A stretch of 64,000 bases of DNA from UBA9620 sp965220695 (GTDB lineage: Bacteria > Acidobacteriota > Vicinamibacteria > Vicinamibacterales > UBA8438). A program made the position numbers and the translations under genes. Below are positions 8,890 through 17,946 of the stretch, in pieces. How positions within the stretch are numbered: the stretch's first letter is position 1; each line of letters begins with the position of its first letter. The notes below the pieces were generated by a model that had not been told where the DNA came from, did no database searches, and worked only from the letters and a program-made list of their open reading frames with translations. Location: positions 3,224,001-3,288,000 of the forward strand of contig OZ244838.1 of assembly GCA_965220695.1 (NCBI GenBank), in the 5' to 3' direction.

Positions 8890-9308
8890 CAGCCGCCCCG
8901 GCCGGAAACCTCGCGTCGATAGTGCCCGCCTTGAGTGTTGGGGTCAAGGCCATGACGGTCTCGGTTTCTGCTGGGTGCGGATTGTCAACCAACAGGCACG
9001 CCCAAACCGGTTTCATCATGCGAGCCCGGCGACATCTGAGCGTCTCGGGTCGTTTCCGGTCAATCGGCGGCGAAGGGTAGAATCAGGCCCACGGTCGGTC
9101 AAGCAGCCCGTGGTGGAACCCCGCGTCGCACCGAGAATGGCGGTGCGCTCGGCTGACAAGGCGCGACGAGGGAGCAAATTGGGGCATTTGTGACCGAGGA
9201 GCAACGCCGTCAGGCGGGATGCAGCGCCGTTCGAATGCAGCGGGGCTTTCACCACGGGCTGCTAGCGCCGGGGCCGGCCCGTGCACAGGTTCAAGCTGGG
9301 AGTGTGGC
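8890..9308. other. Intergenic stretch, no gene seen
   Basis: These 419 bases lie between the ADOP remnant and the PQQ dehydrogenase start. Short open frames exist on both strands, but none has a ribosome site with a recognisable product. It presumably holds the promoter of the dehydrogenase gene. No clear -35/-10 pair stood out. Confidence 0.5.
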
Positions 9309-11333
9309 ATGCAGACCAGAGGTGCGTGGACACGCGTGAGTGCGATCGTCGCGGTGCTCGGTGGCGCGGCCCATTCGGCCGTCGGGCAAACCTCCGTCGA
9401 GACCGGCGCCTGGCCCAGCTACGGCGGGACGAACTGGAGCCAGAAGTACTCGCCACTCGACCAGATCAACGCCGCCAACTTCGACGACCTGTCCATTGCG
9501 TGGACCTGGCAGTCAGCGGATCTGGCGCTCATCGAGCGCCTGCAGCGTCGTTACCTCCCGCCGCTCGATGCCAACGGGTTGAAGGCCACCCCGCTCGTCG
9601 TCAACGGCGTGATGTATCTCAGCACCGGGCTGGCCCAGGTCGTGGCGCTCGACCCCGTGACCGGCGAGACGTTGTGGGTACACGACCCCCAGGCCTACAC
9701 CACCGGCGGGAACGCCAGCATCGTTGGTCCGTGGCAGACCCGGGGCCTGGCCTACTGGACCGATGGCGGCGCCGACGAACGGCTGCTGCTCGGGACGCAT
9801 GACGGATTCCTCATCGCGGTCAACGCGCGGACCGGACGGCCGATCAACAGCTTCGGGGTCGACGGCAAGTCCGACCTGCACACGGCCGTGCCGCGGGCCA
9901 CCCGTGGGAACCTCCCGCTGTTCAGCAACGAGGGACATACGGTATCGCCCAACTCGCCCCCGGTCGTGGTGCGGGACACCGTTGTTTCCGGGGCGGCGAT
10001 GTCCGATCGGCCGACGCTCAAGGAGTGGCCGCCCGGTTCGGTGCAGGGGTTCGATGTGCGCACCGGCGACCTCAAGTGGGTGTTCCACACCATCCCCCAG
10101 GCCGGCCAGTTCGGCGAGCGCACGTGGGAGAACGGGTCGAACCTGTACACGGGCAACGCGAACGTCTGGTCGACCTTGAGCGGCGATGACGAACTCGGTC
10201 TCGTCTATCTGGCGACGACGGCGCCCACGAACGATTACTGGGGCGGCGAGCGGCTCGGAGACAACCTGTTCTCGCAGTCGATTGTCGCGGTGGACGTGGA
10301 GACCGGCGAGCGGGTCTGGCATTTCCAGGCGATTCATCACGGCGTGTGGGACTGGGATTTTCCGACCGCGCCGACGCTGATGGACATCACTGTCGATGGA
10401 CGAGACATACGCGCGCTGGCGCAGGTCAGCAAGCAGGGATTCACGTATGTGTTCGACCGCGCCACCGGCGAGCCGGTCTGGCCGATCGAAGAGCGCCCGG
10501 CGCCGCCGTCCGACGTGCCCGGCGAGAAGCTGTCGCCGACCCAGCCGCACCCGACGAAGCCGCCGGCGTTCGAGTACCAGGGAGTGACCGAGGATCTGCT
10601 GATTGACTTCACCCCCGAGCTGCGCGCCGAGGCGGTCGAGATACTGCAGCAGTACGCCCACGGTGGGATGTTCACACCCCAGACGCTGTACGACGAGAAC
10701 GGGACCCACGGTACGTTGCAGGTACCCGGTTCAGGCGGTGGCGCCAACTGGAGCGGCGCCGGCGCCGATCCGGAGACGGGATTCCTCTACGTGCCGTCGC
10801 GCACCGGATTGACCCGGATGGTGCTGGTGGAAGGGAAGCCCAGCTTCACCAACCTGCGGTATGTCCCGAACGGCAAGCTCGGACCGGAGAGCATCCACCC
10901 GGCTCGACCGCCGGCGGTGACGGGACCGCGGGGGCTGCCGCTCGTCAAACCGCCCTACAGCCGGCTGACCGCCTATGACATGAACCGCGGCGAGATCGCC
11001 TGGCAGATCCCGACCGGTTCCGGTCGGGACCGGATCCGCAACCACCCCGCCCTGGCCGGTCTCGACCTCCCGCCGCTGGGTGGGCAGATGACCACGAGCG
11101 GCCCGCTCGTCACCAGGACCCTGGTCATGCTCGGGCTCGGGCCGGCCGGGTCGAACGACAGCGCGGTGCTGGCGGCCTACGACAAGGCGACCGGTGTCCA
11201 GCTCGGACAAGCGGCGCTGCCGGCCCGGCCGCTGGGCACGCCGATGACCTACTCGATCGACGGCCGCCAGTTCATCGTGCTCACCTTGACGGGTGCCCGG
11301 ATGGTGGCCCTGGCGTTACCGTCCGAACCGTAG
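9309..11333 (+). CDS. PQQ-dependent dehydrogenase (quinoprotein), secreted
   Basis: This is a 674-residue quinoprotein with an eight-bladed propeller plan. The ATG at 9309 has GGGAG six bases upstream and opens a signal peptide ending S-A-V-G-Q. Typical propeller W-motifs recur: A-L-D-P-V-T-G-E-T-L-W, G-F-D-V-R-T-G-D-L-K-W, A-V-D-V-E-T-G-E-R-V-W, V-F-D-R-A-T-G-E-P-V-W and A-Y-D-M-N-R-G-E-I-A-W. The N-terminal Y-G-G-T-N-W-S-Q-K-Y-S-P-L-D-Q-I motif is typical of PQQ alcohol/glucose dehydrogenases. There is no C-x2-C-H haem motif, so electrons must go to a separate acceptor. It probably oxidises an alcohol or sugar in the periplasm. Confidence 0.88.
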   Translation: MQTRGAWTRVSAIVAVLGGAAHSAVGQTSVETGAWPSYGGTNWSQKYSPLDQINAANFDDLSIAWTWQSADLALIERLQRRYLPPLDANGLKATPLVVNGVMYLSTGLAQVVALDPVTGETLWVHDPQAYTTGGNASIVGPWQTRGLAYWTDGGADERLLLGTHDGFLIAVNARTGRPINSFGVDGKSDLHTAVPRATRGNLPLFSNEGHTVSPNSPPVVVRDTVVSGAAMSDRPTLKEWPPGSVQGFDVRTGDLKWVFHTIPQAGQFGERTWENGSNLYTGNANVWSTLSGDDELGLVYLATTAPTNDYWGGERLGDNLFSQSIVAVDVETGERVWHFQAIHHGVWDWDFPTAPTLMDITVDGRDIRALAQVSKQGFTYVFDRATGEPVWPIEERPAPPSDVPGEKLSPTQPHPTKPPAFEYQGVTEDLLIDFTPELRAEAVEILQQYAHGGMFTPQTLYDENGTHGTLQVPGSGGGANWSGAGADPETGFLYVPSRTGLTRMVLVEGKPSFTNLRYVPNGKLGPESIHPARPPAVTGPRGLPLVKPPYSRLTAYDMNRGEIAWQIPTGSGRDRIRNHPALAGLDLPPLGGQMTTSGPLVTRTLVMLGLGPAGSNDSAVLAAYDKATGVQLGQAALPARPLGTPMTYSIDGRQFIVLTLTGARMVALALPSEP

Positions 11334-11734
11334 ATAAAGGAACGGGCTGCGCGGGCCGGCGCCCGGTGCTCCTGACCCGTGCCCCCGCTCGTGCGGCTCG
11401 TCTTCATGACGCTGACACGTTCCCCGGTTTCGGTGGGTCTCGCCGTGCGGGTGCCCGGTGCGGACGTAGGCACGAATCCTGCTGCTCGCGTCACGCCGAA
11501 TACCGGGTTCACGGTGAGGTCTCATCGTTGTCCAGAAACGGCCAGTGTCGTTGCTGGAGGGTTCTGTCCAGCTCAGCTACCAACTCCCGCAAGAACTGCT
11601 CCCAGTCGCTGCCGGCGGAGGAGTCGGAGAGCGTCGCTCCGGATGTGTGCGTGACGTCCTCGATCCGGTGCGTCACTCGGTTCTCGGCGTGACGGTTGAG
11701 TCCGGGCGCGGGTGTGCCTCGTCCACTGGCGCGC
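11334..11734. other. Intergenic stretch with one decayed repeat
   Basis: This 401-base gap lies between the dehydrogenase and the convergent AlkB-type gene. Apart from the repeat at 11491-11550, shared with the integrase remnant near 19.5 kb, no gene or RNA was recognised. Confidence 0.5.
11491..11550. repeat. Diverged repeat shared with 19494-19553
   Basis: About 60 bases here match 19494-19553 at roughly 80 percent by eye, including an identical start TCACGCCGAAT and core CCGGGTTCACGGTG. The partner sits just upstream of the second integrase remnant, so this is probably a scrap of a related mobile element outside the island. Confidence 0.6.
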
Positions 11735-12409
11735 TCATGGAGCCAGCATGGTCCTGAAGGTCAACGATACGCGCCGACGGCGGTCACGCTGACCGATCAC
11801 GCTCTTTTCCGTCCTGCGCTTGTCTATGCCGTGCATCCACCGTGACCGCGAGTCGGCGGTCAGAACAAGCACGGATCCGCGCGCGAGCATGATCCGCCTT
11901 TCTTCCTTCGCTGTTCCACTTACCGGCCGCAGCCGCATTTCCCAATCATCGCCAAGCGACAGGGTGGCCACCGTGTCGCCGAAACATTGCCGGTCGGCGT
12001 GCAGGGCGATTCCCTGTCCGGGCTGGTATTCATTGACGATCGCTTGGTCTGGAACGCGATCGAACAGTTTCGTTTCGACGTGCAGCCGCGCGGCGACCTC
12101 CTCAACCCAATTCGGCAAGGGGCCGAGGTTCATGTCTGGCGTTACGGTTCGCGTTCGATAGTCGTAGCGCCAGCCGTAATGCTGGACTCGACGTTCCAGG
12201 TCTTGGCGCCACGGTTTGCCGTCGATGCAGTCGATCAACGCGCGTTGATCGTGCTCGTTCAGGAACCCAGGGTAATAGTGCAGACCGTGTATCCCTGAAA
12301 TCTCGTGCATTCCGTGGTCGTGAATGCCGTAGTTGAGGTGCTCAGGCAACGCCAGGACGGCCGCGGAGGTGTCGGATTCGAACATGTTCAACTGACCATT
12401 GGCGACCAT
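11735..12409 (-). CDS. alkB: AlkB-type 2-oxoglutarate/Fe(II) dioxygenase
   Basis: This 224-residue protein belongs to the AlkB family, which removes alkyl groups from DNA or RNA bases by oxidation. The double-stranded beta-helix iron site is visible: H-x-D in A-L-H-A-D-R, the distal His in R-W-M-H-G-I, and the 2-oxoglutarate-binding Arg pattern in R-R-R-R-V-S-L-T-F-R near the C-terminus. N-Y-G-L-like substrate-loop features appear as H-Y-G-W-R-Y-D-Y. A GGAG site lies six bases before the ATG. The length is close to ALKBH8/AlkB-like short bacterial members. It stands alone. The exact substrate (DNA or tRNA) is open. Confidence 0.88.
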   Translation of the reverse strand: MVANGQLNMFESDTSAAVLALPEHLNYGIHDHGMHEISGIHGLHYYPGFLNEHDQRALIDCIDGKPWRQDLERRVQHYGWRYDYRTRTVTPDMNLGPLPNWVEEVAARLHVETKLFDRVPDQAIVNEYQPGQGIALHADRQCFGDTVATLSLGDDWEMRLRPVSGTAKEERRIMLARGSVLVLTADSRSRWMHGIDKRRTEKSVIGQRDRRRRVSLTFRTMLAP

Positions 12410-12652
12410 TCTTCACTCCATCCTGAGCCGAGCAAACATGACACGTAATCGTTTGCTGCGAAATCCCACGGTCGTCCAGGCAAACGAATCCCACGACGAC
12501 GGGAAGTCGCAAGCAAGAGCGACGGTGACGCGCTGTCCCGTGGCGACGTCTCGACTTGGAAGGCTGCCCCGAGTGCCGGTCGTCGAGGCGCACCGCCGGG
12601 GACCACACAGTGACTGACGGACCTCAGACCTCAGTGCATCGGCACGGTCCTC

Positions 12653-13915
12653 TCAGGGCCAGCGCACCGAGACGGTGCCGTCGTCGTTGCTGACGAGGAT
12701 GTCGAACGCGCGCAGCGTTCGCAGCCAGCGGGGCGCGTTGCGCTTGACGAGGATCGCTTCGTAGTCGGTGGCCGGATCGCGGTAGGGGGTGCCATCACGG
12801 AGGACGGCGAAGGCGCAGCGTGCGAGCTTGTGCGCGGTGGCGACGATGGCACGCTTGTAACCGCGGCGCACGGTGAGCGCCTTGTGGTGCGCCTGGAATT
12901 GGCAATTCTTGGTGCGCGCGGCGGCATGGGCGCACTCGACGAGCACGGCGCGCAGCGTGCGGCTGCCCCGGCGGGTGCGCCCGGTGCGGCGCTTGCCTGC
13001 GCTCTCGTTGTTGCCGGGACACAGACCGGCCCACGCGGCGAGGCGACTGGCAGCACCGAACACGCTCGGGTCGGGACCCATCTCACTCAGGATGGCGCAG
13101 GCCGAGGTGTGGTCGATGCCGGGGATGGTCTCCAGCAGGCGGCACTGCCTGGTGTAGTCCGTGAGGGCGGTGTCGATGTGCCGGTCGAAGTCCTGCACGC
13201 GCCGGTCGAGGTCGTCGTGTCCGGCGATGAGGTCGGTGAGCAGGAGGCGATCGGTTTCGCACAAGGTCAGGCGCAGGGCATCGCCGAGGAGTTCCAGGCG
13301 GGTGCGGACGTGCCCGCTGAGCGAGTCCAGGATGTCCGTGCGGGGCCGTCGGGCGACCAGGCCGTCGAGGATGCGCCGGCCATTGAGGCCGAAGATGTCG
13401 CTGAGCACGCCTCCGATGCGGATGCCGCTCCGGTCGAGGACCTTCTGCACCCGGTTGCGCACCTGGCTGCGCTGCCCGACCAGCGTGCGCCGATGGCGAA
13501 CCAGATTCCGCAGGTCGCAAAACGCCTCGTCGGGCACGAAACTGGGACGTCCGAGCCCGAACTGGCACACCCGGGCCAACCAGCGGCTGTCTGCGATGTC
13601 GGTCTTGCGGCCGCGCAGTTGCCGCACGTGCTGCGCGTGCAGCAATTGCGCCTCGATGCCGGCCGCGGTGAGTGCGCGCCACGGCGCCTGCCAGTAGACG
13701 CCGGTCCCCTCCAGGGCCGCCGCCTCGACGCGATGGCCGGTCAGCCAGGCGGCCAAGGCGTCCAGGCCGCTTGCCAGCGCACTGAAGGTGCGTGTCTCGC
13801 AGGTCGGCTCACTGCCGGGCGCTGCACAGAGCCGCACCGTGGCTGTGATCGCCATTTTGTGCACATCGAGTCCCGCGGCGCGGGGATGGACAACGTGCAG
13901 GTCATCGTTCATCAT
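12653..13915 (-). CDS. IS110 family transposase (copy 1)
   Basis: This 420-residue DEDD recombinase has an N-terminal RuvC-like domain: A-G-L-D-V-H-K-M, E-G-T-G-V-Y-W and K-T-D-I-A-D-S. Its C-terminal Transposase_20 domain contains E-T-I-P-G-I-D and W-A-G-L-C-P-G-N-N-E-S-A-G-K-R, with the conserved catalytic-serine region. The ATG at 13915 follows AGGAGG by eight bases. It is full length with no stops, so it may be active. It is related to, but clearly different from, the copy at 27442. IS110 elements lack obvious inverted repeats, so ends were not assigned. A 5' non-coding flank (13916-14233) could carry the element's guide RNA. Confidence 0.93.
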   Translation of the reverse strand: MMNDDLHVVHPRAAGLDVHKMAITATVRLCAAPGSEPTCETRTFSALASGLDALAAWLTGHRVEAAALEGTGVYWQAPWRALTAAGIEAQLLHAQHVRQLRGRKTDIADSRWLARVCQFGLGRPSFVPDEAFCDLRNLVRHRRTLVGQRSQVRNRVQKVLDRSGIRIGGVLSDIFGLNGRRILDGLVARRPRTDILDSLSGHVRTRLELLGDALRLTLCETDRLLLTDLIAGHDDLDRRVQDFDRHIDTALTDYTRQCRLLETIPGIDHTSACAILSEMGPDPSVFGAASRLAAWAGLCPGNNESAGKRRTGRTRRGSRTLRAVLVECAHAAARTKNCQFQAHHKALTVRRGYKRAIVATAHKLARCAFAVLRDGTPYRDPATDYEAILVKRNAPRWLRTLRAFDILVSNDDGTVSVRWP

Positions 13916-14164
13916 CGGTTCGCCTCCTGTAGGGGTACGGGGGGTGGTGGAAGCGGGGCGATCGGTCGGACGGAGAACTCGCGCCCCGAGGGCGCGGTGC
14001 ACTTTGCTGCACGTCCACGGCGTGAGGCCGGGCACATTGCGGGGCTCGACGCCGACCGACCAGGTCAGTTTAGCGTCGGGGAACGTCCACCATTCGAAAT
14101 AACGACCACTGTCCCGCCTCCGCCGCTATTGTGCATCGGCCCCCGATGGAACGGCACGGAGACG

Positions 14165-14233
14165 CTAGCCGAACCGGTCGCCCGTCTCGCCCATTTCATG
14201 GCTTCGGGGTGGTGAGGTGGGACCGACCATGAC
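14165..14233 (-). pseudogene. Severed 3' end of the methyltransferase gene
   Basis: Reading on the minus strand from the direct repeat at 14225-14233, an in-frame tail of about 20 codons runs to TAG at 14165. The codon phase of the repeat copy (GAC-CAT-GAC on the plus strand) is identical to that in the methyltransferase at 16164-16172. Removing the IS66 element plus one repeat copy therefore restores one continuous gene ending M-G-E-T-G-D-R-F-G. Confidence 0.55.
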
Positions 14234-16164
14234 GGTTTAGCGGGGTGATCCTACTGACGACAGGCGTTGGAATGGGTCAGGGACTTGGAAGTGGCGCGGT
14301 GTTCGGGCGCACCACGGGAATCGTTCGAGGACATGGCGTCACACGCGGGTCACCGCGATGACGCCGCGCCGGCCTGGGCCCGCGGTGGGAACCGGCGCCT
14401 GCGTAGCGCTGGTTGGCTTGGGCCGGGGGCGGGCGGAACGCCTGCCGGCGGCAGCGCGTAGCGGGGTTGGCCGTTGGGGACGCCTGCTGTGCCCGGTGGC
14501 GAGTCGTTGGGCGCAGGGGGCAGCTTGCCGGCAGTCTGGCCGGGGGCGCGGCGGCCCACGACGGTGAGACGGTCGGTCTGGCGCGTGGAGCGGTCGTGGC
14601 GGCGTTGCAACCCGTCACGCCGGCGGGGGCGGGCGTTGGAGTGGTTCGGGGACGACGGGGTCGGTGGCGTGGAGGATGGTGGCGATCAGCGGGGTGAGGT
14701 CGAGGTGGCGTTGGTGAACGGTGCGCACGACGCTGGCGAGCACCTGCTGGGTGTCGGCGCCGTGCCGGGTGCGATTGCCGCCGCAGACCTTGCGGGTGAC
14801 GACGGCGGGCCGAATGGCCTGTTCGGCGCGCCAGTTGGTGGCGTCGACCGACGGGTCCCACAGAAAGCCGAATACCGCAGGGAATTCGGTGGCCAGGTGC
14901 GCGGCGAAGCGCTCGGCGGCGTCCAGCGTCGGCGCTTTGTCGATCAGCCGACCGAGTTGGGCGAGCAGTCGGCCGCGAGCGGTTGCCAGACCATGGTCGC
15001 TCAGCAGCCCGGCGTCGCGGCGGTCGCGTAGGTCGAGGCCGGCTTGCAGGACGCGTTGCACCCGGGCGGCCCACGGGCTGCGCGGATGATCGGTTCGGAG
15101 TTGCCGCGCTCGCCGGATCAGGTGAGCCAGACAGGTCTGGTGCAGCGCGTGGGTGAAGCGGCGATACGGCGCCCACCCGTCGCGCACGAGCACGCCGTTG
15201 TAGTCGGCCCCGAGCACGGTGGCGGCAGCGTCGAACCCGCGGCCGGGGCAAATGGCGTAGACCGTCGTCTCCGGCGTGGCGAAGACCCACAGCCAGTGGC
15301 GGACGGCGCCGACGCGCCAGCCGGTCTCATCCGGCGTGACCACGGGACTTTCCCGGACCTGCTCGCACAATGCCGTGTAGGTCGGCGCCGCCTCGCGGGC
15401 GGTGCGATGCAGCACCTGCGCGAGGCCTCCGGGCGTAACCGTCAATCCGCATTGCGTCTTCAACAGGTGCGCGATCTTGGCCAGCGGCACGCCCAGGTGC
15501 GTGTGCAACTCGACGACCAGCGCGACGACCGCGGGGCCGAGTTGCACGCTGGCCGCCCCCAGCGCGTCGGAGGTCTGCAGCGGGTGGCGGCCCTGGACGC
15601 GCCGCCGACACTGGGAGCAATGGCCGACCTCGATGTCGAAGCACCGCACGATGGGGCGCACCTTGGGGAGTTCTTCCTGATACTGCGACGCCACACGGGT
15701 CACCTCGACCGCGCCGCCGCAGTCCGGACAGGCGGCCGGCGCTGGCGCCGCGTGGGTCTCGTCGACCTGCGCCGGCCGCGGGCGGCACGCCTGCCGGCCA
15801 TAGCGCGCACCCGCTCGCCGGCCGGGACGCCCGCCACGACCTTGCGGCCGGTCCTTGGCGAACGGGGCGGCTTGCCGAAATCCTGCCCGCCGCGCGGCGT
15901 CGAGTTGCTGCTTGAGGTGTTCACTGCGGCGCTTCCACCGATCCCGGTCGCGCTTCCACTGATCCCGGTCGCCCTCGACCCGCGTCAACTCCTCGCGCAG
16001 TCGTGCGATCTCTCGCTCTTGTTCCTCAATGCGAGTATCGCGCGGATCCTGCCCGGTCCGGGGGCGTTGCCGTGGCACCCCCTAGATATGCCACATTCGC
16101 CGGAAAAGTACAATCCAATAAATTGGATCTCACGCGACCATCGAACTCCACCCGCTAAATGAAG
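14234..16164 (-). mobile_element. IS66 family insertion sequence, about 1.93 kb
   Basis: The element contains one TnpC-type transposase. Near its ends lie inverted TTTAGCGGG sequences (14236-14244 and 16151-16159). Outside them is a direct repeat GACCATGAC at 14225-14233 and 16164-16172. IS66 elements make 8-bp target duplications, and the repeat contains ACCATGAC in both copies. The inverted repeats sit 2 and 5 bases from the proposed borders, so the exact ends may be off by a few bases. Bases 14234-14614 inside the element hold no gene. tnpA and tnpB are absent, as in the simpler ISBst12-like branch. Confidence 0.7.
14615..16078 (-). CDS. IS66 family transposase (TnpC type)
   Basis: This 487-residue transposase has the order expected for IS66 TnpC: an N-terminal leucine-zipper-like coiled coil (I-E-E-Q-E-R-E-I-A-R-L-R-E-E-L), a basic Gly/Arg segment, a zinc-binding domain (C-P-D-C-G then C-S-Q-C-R), and the DDE core with T-P-D-E-T-G-W-R, V-R-D-G-W-A-P-Y and W-R-A-E-Q-A-I-R-P. 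The frame is intact. It is the only gene of the element at 14234-16164. Confidence 0.93.
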   Translation of the reverse strand: MPRQRPRTGQDPRDTRIEEQEREIARLREELTRVEGDRDQWKRDRDRWKRRSEHLKQQLDAARRAGFRQAAPFAKDRPQGRGGRPGRRAGARYGRQACRPRPAQVDETHAAPAPAACPDCGGAVEVTRVASQYQEELPKVRPIVRCFDIEVGHCSQCRRRVQGRHPLQTSDALGAASVQLGPAVVALVVELHTHLGVPLAKIAHLLKTQCGLTVTPGGLAQVLHRTAREAAPTYTALCEQVRESPVVTPDETGWRVGAVRHWLWVFATPETTVYAICPGRGFDAAATVLGADYNGVLVRDGWAPYRRFTHALHQTCLAHLIRRARQLRTDHPRSPWAARVQRVLQAGLDLRDRRDAGLLSDHGLATARGRLLAQLGRLIDKAPTLDAAERFAAHLATEFPAVFGFLWDPSVDATNWRAEQAIRPAVVTRKVCGGNRTRHGADTQQVLASVVRTVHQRHLDLTPLIATILHATDPVVPEPLQRPPPPA

Positions 16165-16886
16165 ACCATGACACTACCCTGTGCAGTTGACAGGCGGTTT
16201 TCGAGAGCCACTCCGACTGCGTTCAGAGCAGTCGCGAATGCGCGGCACTGGTCGTCAAAGGCATCGCGTGTCGGGCGGTCGTTGTGAGCGTCAGCCGCCA
16301 CCATGATGCAAGAGTGCGATGGAAACAGGCAACTGATCAGTGTCGCGAAATCGTCCAAGGCGGTAGGGTTGTCGCGCACCTGGACCAAGGCGTAGCCGAA
16401 TGTAACCACGACATCGAAGTTGCACAGAGCCTCGTCTGCCAACGTCGTCGAGATTTCCGCAAGGTCGGAGAAGTCATTGAACTCGTACTGGTCGGGGAAG
16501 CGTTGCAGGAACAGGCGCGCCAACTCAATCATGGCCGCGCAGTGATCGTATCCATAGTAGTCCACCTGGTTGGGATCTCGCGTGTCCTGCGCTGCCATGT
16601 GGTCGTACATGGCCCACGAGAACACTCCCGGCCCGCAGCCAATGTCCAGATGAAGGACCCGGCGGTCGGCGGGGTCGAATTGCAGCTGCCTGAATGCACG
16701 GGAGAGAGCACTCCGATAGTAGTCGTATCGGAAGTGCTCCGTCGTGTTCTCCACGACGTAATCCTTTGTATACCCGATTGTCTCCTGTAGGGAATCCTCC
16801 GGACCGATTTGGGCTGTCGCGGGGCGTTGGCCGTGGCGCCGCGCAATCGAGCGGAAGGCCCGGATGTAGTTGTCCCTTATTGACAT
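16155..16886 (-). CDS. SAM-dependent methyltransferase, 3' end interrupted by IS66
   Basis: The present frame gives 243 residues of a class I methyltransferase. The SAM-binding motif H-L-D-I-G-C-G-P-G-V-F-S-W is at about residue 80, followed by Y-Y-G-Y-D and F-D-V-V-V-T-F-G-Y-A. The last codons (F-I-stop) are supplied by the end of the IS66 element: the TAG lies in its terminal repeat. Only a few native residues are lost, so the enzyme may still fold. The substrate is unknown. The gene lies just outside the tRNA-Arg island. Confidence 0.78.
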   Translation of the reverse strand: MSIRDNYIRAFRSIARRHGQRPATAQIGPEDSLQETIGYTKDYVVENTTEHFRYDYYRSALSRAFRQLQFDPADRRVLHLDIGCGPGVFSWAMYDHMAAQDTRDPNQVDYYGYDHCAAMIELARLFLQRFPDQYEFNDFSDLAEISTTLADEALCNFDVVVTFGYALVQVRDNPTALDDFATLISCLFPSHSCIMVAADAHNDRPTRDAFDDQCRAFATALNAVGVALENRLSTAQGSVMVFI

Positions 16887-16959
16887 TTGGCAACCTGTCA
16901 GTTCACCTCAGTGCCGGCGTGGTCGATTTACCTGACACCGGGATTCATCGAATCGCTCC

Positions 16960-17466
16960 TCACAGGAACGTCCGCGCGGCCCACTTGACCTCGCCGATCA
17001 CCGGGGCATGGGGAGGCCACGGCACCGTCGGCCACGCCTGCTTGTTCGGGTCGGCGCTCACGAGCTGGCAGTCGCCGGCGCCGGCCAGCACGGCCACGCC
17101 GACGTAGTCGCCGTCGGCGGCGGCGGCGCCGACGTACGCCCTCTGCTTTTCGAGATCGCGGACGCAGGTCGTCGAGTCGGCCAGCACCTTCGCGAACTGG
17201 CGGACGGGCGTCGGGTCCGTAGTCAGCCCGCAGAGGAAGTCCACCGAGACGCCGAGGGCCCTGGCGGCGGCCGTCAGTTTGGCGACCGACAGGTTCGCGC
17301 GGCCGTGCTCGACCGTCGAGAGCAGCGGGCGCGTGTTGCTGGTGCCGGTGGCGAGCTGCAGTTGCGAGAACCCCCGCAGTTTCGGGACGTTCTGTGGCCA
17401 TGTCTGACCCGATCGGACCCGAACGCGGTGGAGGCGGCCAAGGACGGAAAAAGGCGAACAACCCAA
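16960..17466 (-). pseudogene. Decayed XRE/S24-type phage repressor
   Basis: The frame holds a helix-turn-helix (F-S-Q-L-Q-L-A-T-G-T, then L-L-S-T-V-E-H-G-R-A-N-L-S and A-A-R-A-L-G-V-S-V-D-F-L) like lambdoid and XRE repressors. Its end reads L-V-S-A-D-P-N, then V-I-G-E-V-K-W-A-A-R-T-F, resembling the end of an S24/LexA-like domain. The middle of that domain, with the catalytic Ser and Lys, is missing, and the N-terminus has no convincing start. It looks like a CI-type repressor with an internal deletion, next to the left attachment-site copy. Confidence 0.5.
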
Positions 17467-17507
17467 AGAAAAAGGCCCTAGTCTTGGGACAAAAGTGCCT
17501 GACGAGT

Positions 17508-17552
17508 TGGCGCGCCCGACAGGATTCGAACCTGTGGCCTTCGGCTCCGGAG
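17508..17552 (-). repeat. Island attachment-site copy: 3' half of tRNA-Arg(CCG), left
   Basis: On the minus strand this is the 3' half of a tRNA: anticodon loop CTCCGGA (anticodon CCG), variable region, T-arm with TTCGAAT, and acceptor strand ending GGCGCGCC. No 5' half is present, so it is not a tRNA gene. The same 45 bases recur at 29773-29817, and both copies are preceded on the left by an A-rich AAAAAGGCCC sequence. Tyrosine integrases often use tRNA 3' ends as att sites, and an integrase remnant lies 50 bases away. Confidence 0.8.
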
Positions 17553-17603
17553 GCCGAGTAACGCCCGCGCAATCCCCGTTAAATCAACGATTTACAGACC
17601 GTG

Positions 17604-17915
17604 CTAACTTCTTGCGCTAACTTTCTGTGGCTCGATCTGTTTTTTCGGCACGAACCGCGGCGATTCACGACCCGCGAAGTGTCCCTCGAAGATCGCCGTC
17701 GCGGCCCGTATCGCCTCCGGTACACGGCCTAGAGTATACCGCTCCGTCATCCGCGAGTCCGAGTGTTCCAGCACGTCCCTCGACGAGCCGCGTCCCCGGC
17801 GGCGCGGTACAGCGCCGCAGCGTAGCTGTGCCGGAGATCGTAGAGGCGCACCCCGCGGAGCGCGACCCGCTCGGCGGCGCCGATGATGGCGCGCCGGACC
17901 GAGGACCTCGATAAG
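17604..17915 (-). pseudogene. Tyrosine integrase remnant 1 (frameshifted)
   Basis: Only the C-terminal catalytic third survives. One frame reads V-R-R-A-I-I-G-A-A-E, then G-V-R-L-Y-D-L-R-H-S-Y-A-A-A-L-Y-R (the H-x2-R-like box with R-H-S). The remainder D-V-L-E-H-S-D-S-R-M-T-E-R-Y-T-L-G, with the nucleophilic tyrosine, is in another frame. A one-base indel near 17775 separates them. It ends 50 bases from the left att copy, the usual place for an island integrase. Confidence 0.8.
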
Positions 17916-17946
17916 CAGTCCATCGTCCAGCGTGGGGGACGAGAGG

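Noticed and set aside
17508..17600. A functional tRNA-Arg gene at the left island border
   Set aside because: Only the anticodon arm, T-arm and 3' acceptor strand are present. No D-arm or complementary 5' acceptor strand is found. The same is true at 29773.
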